From Lepus europaeus (taxonomy: Eukaryota; Chordata; Mammalia; Lagomorpha; Leporidae), in the NCBI RefSeq assembly GCF_033115175.1, contig NC_084831.1, positions 11,256,540 to 11,320,539 of the forward strand: DNA of 64,000 nucleotides. The letters are read 5' to 3'. The notes under the pieces were generated by a model. That model saw nothing but the letters and a program-made list of their open reading frames with translations. It did no database searches and was not told where the DNA came from. The stretch's first letter is position 1, and every line of letters begins with the position of its first letter. Shown here one piece after another: positions 52,339 through 62,420 of the stretch. A program made the translations under genes and the position numbers.

Positions 52339-52993
52339 GTAAGGAGGAGCCGCCGCCCCGGGGCAGGGCCGGGCGGGACCTGGCGTGAGGGAAGCCTCCG
52401 GGGAGTGGGTCTGGGGATGATTCTCCCCCAGGAAGGGCCCCCTACGCCGGGCCGGGGGTGGAGGAGAGGCCCCCGGTGCCTGAGCGCCGCGAAGGCCTCT
52501 TAAAGGGGCCGCGTTCCAATTCCTCCCTCACCTTTGCCCGGTGCGCCTCCCTCCGCCCCCAGCCCCCAGCGTGCGCGTCACCCGGCGAGCCCCACCCGGC
52601 GCCGGGCCTCCTTTCGTGGCCCCCGCGCCCGCTCGCCCGCCCTGGGCCCCGGGGGCCCGTGCTTTCCCGTCGGGCCCCCCCGGCCGGGGCACCATTTTAA
52701 AGTTCATGTGCTCTGATGAGGAGGGGGGCTCCTATGTTGGGGTGGGCGGCCTGGCCCGACCTGGCGGCGGCCGGGGGCGCAGCCGGGGGCTGGGGGCGGG
52801 GGGAAACCGGGTCCTCTCGGGTCCGCTCCGCTCTGCTGAAATCCCCCGCCGCGTTGCCCCCGCCACGGTGGGCGAGTCTGGGCTTTTTCTCTTTCGCTTT
52901 TGCTCGGAGTCCGCGCACGGCGGGTCCCCGGGGGCCCTAGCGGGCAGCCCCTGTCCCGGCGACTCCCGGCGAGGGTCCTGGAGGGCCCCGGCC

Positions 52994-53027
52994 GGGGTGG
53001 GGGAGGGGTGCGAGGGGGGAGGGGGGA
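52994..53027 (+). repeat. G-quadruplex-capable G runs
   Basis: Five to six runs of 4-6 G separated by 1-6 bases on the non-template strand, about 0.7 kb into the SZRD1 transcript. Confidence 0.75.
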
Positions 53028-54427
53028 GACGGCCGTCCGACCGATTTCGGAGTTCCTGGTCGCCTCCGGGAGCGGTGGGGAGAGCGGATGCAGTGCTGCT
53101 GGGTTGGTGTCGGGTCTGGGCCGGGGCTGACGCCTCGGGGTGGGCGCGCTCGTGGCTGCGGTGCTGGCCTCGGTGGCGCCCACCGTGGAGGTCCGTGTGG
53201 GTGCCCGGGCGGCCGTGGGCGCCTGCCCGCCTGCCCGCCGCAGTGGTGGAACTTGGCGTCAAGGTTTTTTCCGCTGGTTCAGCGTTTCTGTCACGGTTGT
53301 TTACGTTTTTCCACTTAGCTCAGGGGCGGACTGGGAGGAGGAATTCGCCCGGAGAGTGCCGGCAGTGCTTTAGATGCCAGCCATCGCCTGGACGTGCGGA
53401 CTGGGGCGAAGTTAGAACTTTCAGCGGGAGGGCAGGTGTCGTTGGGTGTCACGCGTGCGTGCGGACAGCGCCGGAGCCGGCGGGGTGCTGGGCCCGGGCC
53501 AGGGAGGCTAAGTCACCCCGACACCCCGCGGGCCGCCCCTGCTGAAAACGCCTGGCCTACGGTTTGTGCCCCACATGGGTTTCCTGGGTATCTTCGCCCT
53601 TACAGAGTCTCGTGCCGAAGAAGTAGAGAAAGGAAAGGAACAGGACGGAGGGAGGCGGGGTGCAGACGCGGGATGGCTTTCGTTTTTCAGCATGGGAAGG
53701 TTGCCTAGAGATCAGCCGGATTCAGCCTAGGTCTTTCTGGTGTTGGTCCGGTGTGCCTTCTGCCGTCCTTGGAACGGGCTAGGGCAGAGAGCGGAGCGGC
53801 ACTGCCTGATTTAGGTCCCCTTTGTGTCTTACTTAACTGACTCCTTGGAACAACCTGTTGAGGCACTGGCCTCCTGTTGTAGATGGGAGCCGTGGTGCGG
53901 AGGGTCACACCGAGAGGCCGTGGGAAGCTGGCACGTGGCCGGAAGCCGACTCCCTACCTGGAAACCTGGGGGCAGACTGCGGAACTGGGCATCAGCTTTC
54001 GTTTTTAATACACTCGCTTTGGGCTCATGTTTGAAGCCTTTCTTAAATTCGATTTCCTTTCACATTTCACAAAGAATCCTGCAGAAATGCACACTTTTGG
54101 AGAAGGGGCCCAGAGGGGAAGGGAGGAAGTGACTCCACGTGTCAGCCAATTGTATGGTCTCTCAAATGCAGGCAGCTCAAGGGTCGCCCACTTCCACCTC
54201 CAAGCCAACCCTCGTGGAGAAAAGATTGGCAGATGGGGGTTGCTTGATTCAAAAAGAAATCCCTCCCCTCCAGCTCTCCCAGCAGGCTTCCGTTATGCCG
54301 GAATCTCATCTGTGTCCCTACAGCTGAGGGCCTTGTTTCCTGTGTTTCTTCAGAACGCCCAGTGTTGAGTCATGTTATTCAGGAAAAAACTGACTTTGAA
54401 ATATACTTCAAATAATCTAAATAGGCT

Positions 54428-54761
54428 TGGCCGGCGCCGTGGCTTAACAGGCTAATCCTCCGCCTTGCGGCGCCGGCACACCAGGTCCTAGTCCCGGTTG
54501 GGGTGCCAGATTCTATCCCGGTTGCCCCTCTTCCAGGCCAGCTCTCTGCTATGGCCCGGGAAGGCAGTGGAGGATGGCCCAAGTGCTTGGGCCCTGCACC
54601 CGCATGGGAAACCAGGAGAAGCACCTGGCTCCTGACTTCGGATCAGCACGATGTGCTGGCCGCAGCGGCCATTGGAGGGTGAACCAACGGCAAAAAGGAA
54701 GACCTTTCTCTCTGTCTCTCTCACTATCCACTCTGCCTGTCAAAATAAATAAATAAATAAA
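54428..54761 (+). mobile_element. CSINE type 2a
   Basis: Perfect 10-bp TSD TAAATAGGCT (54418-54427 and 54762-54771). (AAAT)n tail. Confidence 0.96.
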
Positions 54762-55347
54762 TAAATAGGCTGGTTTTGGCATTAGCTAGTAAACAATCAA
54801 CTATAAAATTATTCTTTTTCCTGTTTGCTCCCAAGGGGTTAACATCCACAGTCAAGGGACAGTTCAGGAATGGTGATTCGCATTTCACCAAGGAGATAGT
54901 TCTTTTAAAATATCCTGCCTTTGGGAGAGAGAAAAATAAAGAATTGTGCTAATGTTGGCTTAAGCCTTAAGTTGTGTCCTTTATCATAAGCAAATCTCAA
55001 GGGACAGATAGAGCCTTTTGTGTTTGGAGACATCTTTTTGCTCCAGAAAGTGTCAGCTCCAGTCTGTTCAGTGTTGGCTAGTGTAGAGCTGGTGTGTGTT
55101 CACCAGTTGTCCTCAGATGAAAGGCGGCCCAGGCCGGCCCCTGGTGATGCGCGTCCCTGCTGGAGAGGCAGGTGACGCACGTGTGGACCTGGGTGATGAC
55201 TGTCTGCAAAGCCTGGGCCACCCCTGACTCCACTGCCTCTCAAAAGTGTCGCTTTGTTCTTTTTCTCAAGATCAAGTCACATAGCTGATGGGGAGAAAGT
55301 GCATCCTAAGTTAAAAGATAGTTGGTCTTCTGGACTAAGAATTCAGT

Positions 55348-55671
55348 GTTTTGTTTTAAGATTTTATTTATTTGAAAGGCAGAGATCCAAAGGGGGGGGG
55401 AGGTGGAGGGAGAGATATCTTCCATCCTCTGTTTCACTCCCTAAATGGCCATAATGGCCTGGGCTGAGCCAGGCCAGAGCCAGGAGTGAAGAGCTTCTTC
55501 CTGGTCTCCCACATGAGGACAGGGGCCCAAGCACTTGGGCCTTCTTCCACTGCTTTTCCCAGGTGTATTAGCAGGGTGCTGGATCAAAAGTGGAGTAGCT
55601 AAGACTCAAACTGGCACCTATATGGGATACTGCAGGTGGAGGCTTAACCTACGACACCAAGCACTGGCCCC
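55348..55671 (-). mobile_element. CSINE type 1, first of three at one target
   Basis: TSD AAGAATTCAGT (55337-55347 and 55672-55682). Confidence 0.93.
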
Positions 55672-55683
55672 AAGAATTCAGTT

Positions 55684-55758
55684 AGTTTCTTTCTGTCTAT
55701 CTATCTTTCTTCCTTCCTTTCTTTCTTCCTTTCTTTCCTTCTTTCTTTCTTTCTTTTT
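55684..55758. repeat. (TTTC/TTCC)n microsatellite
   Basis: About 75 bases of pyrimidine repeats with TCTA units. It is probably the expanded poly(A) tail of the minus-strand SINE that follows. Confidence 0.9.
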
Positions 55759-56056
55759 TTAAGATCTATTTATTTGAGAGTTATAGATACAGAGAGGGAG
55801 AGGGAGAGGGAGAGGCAGAGAGCGGGGTCTTCTGTCCACTGGTTCACTCCCCAAATGGCCGCAATGGCCGAGCTGGCCAATCAAAAGCCAGGGGCCAGGA
55901 ACTTCTTCTGGGTCTCCCATGTGGGTGCACAGGCCCAAACACTTGGGCCATCCTCCACTGCTTTCCCAGGCAATAGTAGGGAGCTAGATCAGAAGTGGAG
56001 CAGCCGGGTCTAGAACCAGTGCCTGTAAGGGATGGCAGCACCATAACACTGGCCCC
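55759..56056 (-). mobile_element. CSINE type 1, second at the same target
   Basis: Flanked by AAGAATTCAGTT (55672-55683) and AATAATTCAGTT (56057-56068). The head is truncated (ATGGCAGCACCATAACAC). Confidence 0.92.
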
Positions 56057-56068
56057 AATAATTCAGTT

Positions 56069-56364
56069 TTTTTTTTTTTTAAGATTTATTTATTTATTTG
56101 AAAGAATTACACAGAGAGAGGAGAGGCAGAGAGAGAGCGAGCGAGCGAGAGAGAGAGGTCTTCCATCCGATTGTGCACTCCCCAATTGGCTGCAATGGCC
56201 GGAGCTATGCCGATCTGAAGCCAGGATACGGGAGCCTCTTCCGTTTCTCCCACATGCAAAGAGCTGTATCAGAAGAGGAGCAGCTAGGACTCGAACTGGC
56301 GTCCACATTGGATGCCGGTGCTTCAGGCCCAGGCGTTAACCCGCTGCACTACAGCGCCTGCCCC
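56069..56364 (-). mobile_element. CSINE type 1, third at the same target
   Basis: Flanked by AATAATTCAGTT (56057-56068) and AAGAATTCAGTT (56365-56376). GAGCGAGCGAGC microsatellite in the tail region. Confidence 0.93.
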
Positions 56365-56439
56365 AAGAATTCAGTTTTGTATTTACTTTCTACTCACATG
56401 AGCCAATCTTGCAGACACAACCCTGTGATGCTGAGTGGT

Positions 56440-56920
56440 GTGTAAGGCCCTAGGAAGGTGTTAGTGAACTTGGGATACCAATTGTGTGCTAGGCACTGAG
56501 GCGCAGGCCAGTGGAGGAGTCAGACTGGTGGGGCAGCACTGTGGAGAAGAGGCAGACATGGCTGGGATCAGAGAAGGTGTTGAGAGGATGCCCGAGTTAA
56601 GATTTCAAGGACTGGCTGATCTAAACAGTGTAAGTCCGAGAGGGTGGGTGCTGGAGTGCGGGCCGTGCAGGTGCACAGAGAGCGGCGTGTTCAGTGTTGG
56701 GAGTGCTGCAAGGATGGCCTCCTGCTCAGAGGAGGGGTTGGCGGCCGAGTGGAGGGCACGCAGGGGCCACGTTGGGAAGGGCCTCCTTGCGCTTGGTTTT
56801 CGAAGCTTGAACTTTGTCCTGAAAGCAGAGGCCAGCTTTGAATGCTCTTTTTTTGTTTATCTGGGGTTGGCTTGTTTGTTCTTTTAGCAAAGGAGTGACA
56901 GAGGTAGATTTTAAATAAGG
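56440..56920 (+). mobile_element. Ancient mammalian-wide repeat, class uncertain
   Basis: ATTGTGTGCTAGGCACTGAG, GTTAAGATTTCAAGGACTGG, AAGCTTGAACTTTGTCCTGA and AAAGGAGTGACAGAGGTAGA keep the order of the repeat seen at 13350-13990. Confidence 0.4.
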
Positions 56921-59328
56921 AAATGAGAACTCTGATTCACTTCGTTTCTTTTGAGAAGAGCCTTCCTCCCCAAAGCTGACTGCCACCTCCCTTTGGGGCC
57001 TGCAGTGCATCCTGTGGCCGTGGTCGTTACGGAATTGGTGCACTCGGCTGGAGTGGTGTGTGGAATCGCGGAAAGCACAGGTACTCCACGCCGGAAGGGG
57101 CCCCGGCTCGTCCATCCCCGGGGACTGCTGCTCTCTCTGCGGCCTTTGGCCAGTGTGTGCATGGTCCTGCTGAGCACTGTGTCCCTGGGATGAGGATCTG
57201 TTTTACTGTGACTTCAAAGAGCAGAGATAATGAGCTTTTCACTAGTGACTTCTCAGCTCTGCACCCAGGCTGCGTGGGGGCCTGTTCCCAGCATGCTCTG
57301 GTGTCCCAGAGAGCTGCCTTAGTTGCCATGGGCTGGAAACTCAGGCAGTCAGAGTTTCTTGTTTTGTCTTCTGTGACAGGAGAATGAGTCCGTCTTTCTA
57401 AAGCTTTCGGTGAAATCCTGTACGGGGAAAGTCTCCTGTGTCCATCTGATGACGCAGAGACGGTCTCGTGGCCGGTCCTTCCGTCCAGTTTCCATCTCTG
57501 CCGCGTGGGCCCCTGCAGCCAGCACCAGTTTCTGGCTAGATCTGGAAGCTGGCCTCCACAGGGGTAGGGGTTCTTTCCTGCACGCTTTCCCCACAGGAGT
57601 AGAAATTTGTTTCTTTGAGAACAACTACTGACTTACTGGTTTCCTAGGAGAAGGTTGAATTTAGCTATGTAAGCCTGTGGCCAGTGCACCCTAGAGGTTT
57701 CTCTTCCAAGGGGCTTCTGCCTGTTAGCCTCTGCTGACAGCCTCTCCTGAACATCTGGTCTGCAGGACGTTGATGGTGGGCTTAAGGTTAGAGACGGTCA
57801 CCCTGGAATGAGGAACACATCTAACAGCAGTCTGTATGTAGATGAAGACTCTTGTCCCCTGGGGCTAAGATACCTCAAAATGTCCCTAGCAGCAGGAAAT
57901 AGCAGTCATTCCTTTCGGGAAGGAATAATAAACATGTACAGTGACAGTCACATTCTTGGGGGGGGGGGTGGCTACGTGAGGTTGTGTGAAAGGGCGGTTG
58001 ATACTGGAAGCGGGAGAGGTCAGTGCTGTCATCGACCTTGGGAACCAGATCCTCGGCCCTCGGGCCCTGACCTTGGCTGCGGCCGCCAGTTCTGTCTGCT
58101 GCCCAGTGGTCCAGCTCGCCGTGAGCCAGCCTGGCACCCTTTGGAAAGGCTCTGAGACAGGGGGTAGAGGGCTCCTGCAGTGCCTTTTGACCTTGGCTGT
58201 TGGAGACCTCCTGAGGGTCGGTGCTGATTATCCTGGAGCACAGCACTCTCAGGGTGACCTGCTGGAATGGCTCACCGCTGGTTAACTAGTGGAGTACTTC
58301 CTTCCTTTGACGTGTTTTATCTGTTTTCACCTGGTGTTGGCCTGGGCTTCCCTAGCCTCCGTGAGCTGACTCAGACACTTGACCTTGGTGCTCAAGAGCC
58401 AAATGGATAATACCACCCTTGGCTGTAAAGCTACGCACCGCGCGTGCGAGTGAGGCGCTTGCTGAAGCTGTCATCGGAATTGGCAGCTAACGTGTGGCCG
58501 GGGGAGAAGGAGCTCTTAGATGCTGAGTTTGAGTGTCTTCCCGGGGTCTTGGCTGCGGTCCCCTGCCATCCCTGCTGTATCTCCTGTGTTCCTTTCTGCC
58601 GGCTTTAGCCCGCTGGCCCTGGAGGCCCTGCGGAGTGCTGCCCCTTTGATGAGAGTGCCCGTGAGTGGCAGAATAAAATCTGGTAACGGTGGATCTGTCC
58701 CGTTGTCTGGTGTTTCTGTTGGGAGCGGAGCCTTGCTGTCTTATCCGAGGTAAGAGAGTAAACATCCCGCTTTTCCTGTGGATGGCGACGGTGAGAGCGG
58801 TGTGCAGGGTGGGTTTGAGTAGGGGGTCTGACTGGGGAGAATCACAGCCGCCTCTGTGTGTCTTTCTCCTCATGGGGGAAGTGGGATTAATAGAACTTGC
58901 TTGCCTGGTAGTGGAGTCACGTGGAGCACTGTGCAAAGCCTCCTTCAGAGGCAGGTCCGCAGCAGAGCGCCACTGCCGTGCGTGCAAGGACGCTGTCCCC
59001 ACCACGCTCTCCTGAGATGGGCGGAGGGGTCTCTTTCTGCTCCTGGGGACTAACGTGGTCTTCCTTCTAAAAGTGGCATCGCTTAGTGTTGTGTGAAAAC
59101 CGGAAGGGAGAAGCAATAAAAGGCCTGAAGATAGTGGGTGCCCCATGAGACTTTACTCTGATTTCTAGGGCAGGGCTCCTCACCATGCCCCTACCTGGCC
59201 CTTTATGTTAACCCATTAAGTCTCATTGTCTTATACCTAGGACACCTATGAAAACTTATATTGAGCAACAAATATAGCACTTATGGTGACTTTGTACCTG
59301 TGTCGGCTTTGTGGAAATATGCACAGAA

Positions 59329-59652
59329 CCGGGGCCAGCACAGTGGCGTATGAGGTTAAGCCTCTGCCTGCAGAGCTGGCATCCCCTATGGGCACTGGTT
59401 CGAGTCATGGCTGTTCCACTTCTGATCCAGCTCCCCGCTAATGCGCTTGGGAAGGCAGCAGATGATGGCCCAAGTGCTTGGGCCCCTGCACCCATGAAGG
59501 AGACCCGGAAGAAGCTTCTGGCTTGGGCTTGGCCCAGCCTTGGCCATGCAGCCATTTGGGGAGTGAACCAGCAGACAGGAAATCAATCTCTCTCCCCTTC
59601 TCTCTGTGTATCTCTGACTTTCAAATAAATAGATAAATTAATATTTAAAAAG
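59329..59652 (+). mobile_element. CSINE type 1
   Basis: Head GGGGCCAGCACAGTGGCGTA and tail CAAATAAATAGATAAATTAA. Confidence 0.92.
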
Positions 59653-59937
59653 AAATTCTCAGAATTGAAAACTTGGGACTTAATGGGTTAAGGTAAAGAG
59701 ATGTGTGGATTACCTCTCACTTGGAGACCCTTTGAAGAAGCTCCAGGCAAAATGATACACATTGTTTCAAGATGGGATTTACAAAGTTCCCGGGCTCTTG
59801 GGCCTGGGGTTCATCTACATTCTGGGGCTGGTTTCTGCTGAAGAATTAGTTCCTTTTTGGTACCTCATAGCTTGAAGATCTGGGCATTGGAAATCAGCTC
59901 TCTTTGGTTTGCTACTGCTGTGTGCTTAGGGAGTCTG

Positions 59938-60268
59938 CTTGGTACAGGCTTTGTGGCACGGCTTAAGCTGCTGCTTGGGGCTCCTCTGCATTCCATATTG
60001 GAGTGCATTCCGTATTGCCAGAAGCTCCACTTCCAGGCCTAGCTGTTCCACTTCCTATCCAGCCTCCTGCTAATACCCCTGGGAAGGCAATGGTTGATGA
60101 CTCAAGTGCTTGGGTCCCTGCCACCCATGTGGGAGATCCAGATGGAGTTCTTGGCTCCTGGCTTCACCCTGGCCCAGCCCTGGCTTTTGTAGCCATTTGG
60201 GGAGTGAACAGTGGATGGAGGACTTCTCTCTCTACCCCTCTTTCAAGTAGATGAAATAGAAATTAAGA
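59938..60268 (+). mobile_element. CSINE type 0 with internal duplication
   Basis: Head GGTACAGGCTTTGTGGCACG. The TTCCATATTGGAGTG / TTCCGTATTGCCAG and CTCCACTTCC / TTCCACTTCC segments appear twice. Confidence 0.82.
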
Positions 60269-60348
60269 AAAAAAAAAATAGCATGCAGCTTGGGTCCTTA
60301 GAGTACTCAGTTGTTGCAAGATTAAACACCAGGAACACATCTTATTCT

Positions 60349-60625
60349 TTGTTTTAAAGATTTATTAATTTGAGAGCGGAGTGGCACACAGGGAGAGATG
60401 TTCCAACCCCTCGTTCACTCCCCAGATGGCAAACTGAAGCCAGGAACTCCATCCTGTTCTCCCACATGAGTGGGGGTAGGGGCCCAAGTGCTTGGGCCAT
60501 CTTTTTCACTGCCTTCCCAGGCGCATTAGCAGACAGAAGAGCAGCTGGGACTTGAACCAGCACTCTGATATGGGATGCTGGCATCACGGGTGATGGTCTT
60601 TAACTCGCATCACAATGCCAGCCCC
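60349..60625 (-). mobile_element. CSINE type 0
   Basis: Perfect 16-bp TSD GAACACATCTTATTCT (60333-60348 and 60626-60641), despite a diverged body. Confidence 0.92.
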
Positions 60626-60712
60626 GAACACATCTTATTCTAAAGTTAGACTCTGAAGCAGTGTTCTCCAACAGAAGGTACAACACAAGCCACATAAATG
60701 ATTTTGTACTTT

Positions 60713-61021
60713 TTTTAGATTTTATTTATTTGAGAGAGAGTTAGAGAGTGAGGGAGAGACAGAATGGTCTCCATCCAGTAGTTTGCTACCCAAATGGCTG
60801 CAACGGCCAGAGCTGGGCTGTTCTGAAGCCAGGAGCCAGCAGCTTCTTCCAGGTCTCCACAGGGGTACAGGGGCCCAAGCACTTGGACCATCTTCTACTG
60901 CTTTCCTAAGCCATAGCAGAGAGCTGGATGGGAAGTGGAGCAGCCGGGACAAAACCAGCATCCATGTGGGATGCCAGCGTCACAGGCAGAGGCTTAGCCT
61001 ACTAAGCCACAGCAGTGGCCC
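60713..61021 (-). mobile_element. CSINE type 1
   Basis: TSD TGATTTTGTA(C/T)TTT (60699-60712 and 61022-61035). Confidence 0.94.
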
Positions 61022-61158
61022 TGATTTTGTATTTTCTAGAAGACACATTTTAAAATACATAGGAACCAGTGAAGTTAATTTTAATATCCTAAACTTGATT
61101 TGATATATCCAAATTTGTGTAATTTCAGCACATAGTTAAGTTTGAAATATGTGAATGA

Positions 61159-61395
61159 AGGTGGCCTTTGGCCCTGTGGTCTAGCTGCCAGCTGGGCGCG
61201 CCCAGCTCTCCATACTGGAGCGCGTGATTTAGTCCCAGCTCTGCTCCCGCTAATGTGCACTCTGGGAGGCAGCGGGTGATGGCTCAAGTAGTTTTATCCC
61301 TGCTACCCATGGGGGCACCTGGATGGAGTGAATCAGCAAATAAGAATTCTGTCTTTTTTTTTTTTCTCTCTGCCTCTTGAATTAAAAAAAAATTT
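61159..61395 (+). mobile_element. CSINE type 0, internally deleted
   Basis: GGTGGCCTTTGGCCCTGTGG head, TCCATACTGGAGCGCGTG, GGGAGGCAGCGGGTGATGGC. Part of the 3' body is missing. Confidence 0.78.
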
Positions 61396-61618
61396 TCATA
61401 AAATTAGTGAGATATTTGACCCTCTTTTTTACACTGTGGTGTGTTTTGCATTTGGCAAGGCGCATCTCCGTTCAGCCTGGCTGTGTGGGAAGTGCCCGCA
61501 CGGGATAGTGGCTGCCACACGTACAGCACAGCGGAGCCAGTGCGCAGGAGGGCTGCAGGGAGAGTGAGCGGGGGCAAAGCAGCAAGAGGTGATCTTGCCT
61601 TGCAGGTTTGGTCTGCAA

Positions 61619-61645
61619 CACACCACCACCACCACCACCACCCCC
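61619..61645. repeat. (CAC)n microsatellite
   Basis: Seven to eight CAC/ACC triplets followed by a C run. Confidence 0.92.
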
Positions 61646-61829
61646 CTTCGTGGTTTTCTGGCACACTTGGTTTCCTCAAGTTCGTATCTTGGTCCTAGGA
61701 ATTACAGCTAATTTTCCTGTGGATCAGGTAATCTCAGATGGTTTTCCAGAACTGGATTTAGACAAGAGATGAGTTCATTGTTAAGATACCCTTCTAGAGT
61801 TGAACCTCTACCTAGGCAGGATCTTTTTT

Positions 61830-62201
61830 TTTTTCAATATTTGTCATTTGGTCTAAGTCAATTTTTTTAGCACTGTCGCATTAGATGTTGTATTTTCTTT
61901 TTTTTAAGATTTATTTACTTATTTGAGAGGTAGAGTTAGACACAGAGGGAGAGTCAGAGAGACGTCTTCCATCTGCTGGTTCACTCCCCAAATGACCACA
62001 GTGGCTGGAGCTGGGCCGATCCGAAGCCAGGAGCTTCTTCCAGCTCTCCGGACCCAAACACTTGGATCATCTTCCACTGCTTTCCCAGGCCATAGCAGAG
62101 AGCCAAATTGGAAAAGGAGCAGCCAGGACTTGAACCAGCGCCCACATGGGATGCCGACACTACAGGCAGCGGCTTTACCCGCTACGCCACAGCAGTGGCC
62201 C
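61830..62201 (-). mobile_element. CSINE type 1 with candidate 3' transduction
   Basis: TSD CAGGATCTTTTTT (61817-61829 and 62202-62214). The SINE body is 61906-62201. Between its own A tail (T run 61898-61905) and the TSD lie about 60 non-SINE bases closed by a second T run (61824-61834). Confidence 0.85.
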
Positions 62202-62269
62202 CAGGATCTTTTTTCTCTGTTCGTATTTTCATTGTCTTCCCTGGCGTCTTCCCTCCACCTTTTCTCTTC

Positions 62270-62420
62270 TTAAACTGCATGTCCTTTATGACCCTGCAGC
62301 TTTCCAGGACTTACCCCCTCCTCCTCTCCCTCCTCCGTCACTGTGGTCACTGTATCTGCCTGGGTAGCACCTAGCACATCTCCCGCCTCACAGTGGGTTA
62401 TCCGTAAATACTTGTCTCCA
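62270..62420 (+). mobile_element. Possible MIR/L2 remnant
   Basis: GGGTAGCACCTAGCACATCT and GGGTTATCCGTAAATACTTG resemble the common 3' end of these elements. Weak. Confidence 0.3.

Larger units (their letters stand above)
52020..53560 (+). promoter_or_regulatory. SZRD1: SZRD1 CpG-island promoter
   Basis: Sharp rise in G+C and CpG from about 52020. The promoter is TATA-less, with two YY1-like motifs, an ETS site, a GC box and an NRF1-like motif. The island extends more than 1.2 kb into intron 1. Confidence 0.88.

Noticed and set aside
52541-53545. 334-codon open frame in the SZRD1 CpG island
   Set aside because: It lies downstream of the SZRD1 exon 1 donor, so it is intronic. It is Pro/Gly/Arg-rich with overlapping open frames on the opposite strand, typical of G+C-rich non-coding DNA.
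58487-59146. 219-codon minus-strand open frame in SZRD1 intron 1
   Set aside because: No recognisable domain and no splice or polyadenylation context. It shows a biased Ser/Arg/Thr/Pro composition, with other open frames on the plus strand in the same place. Possible, but unsupported.
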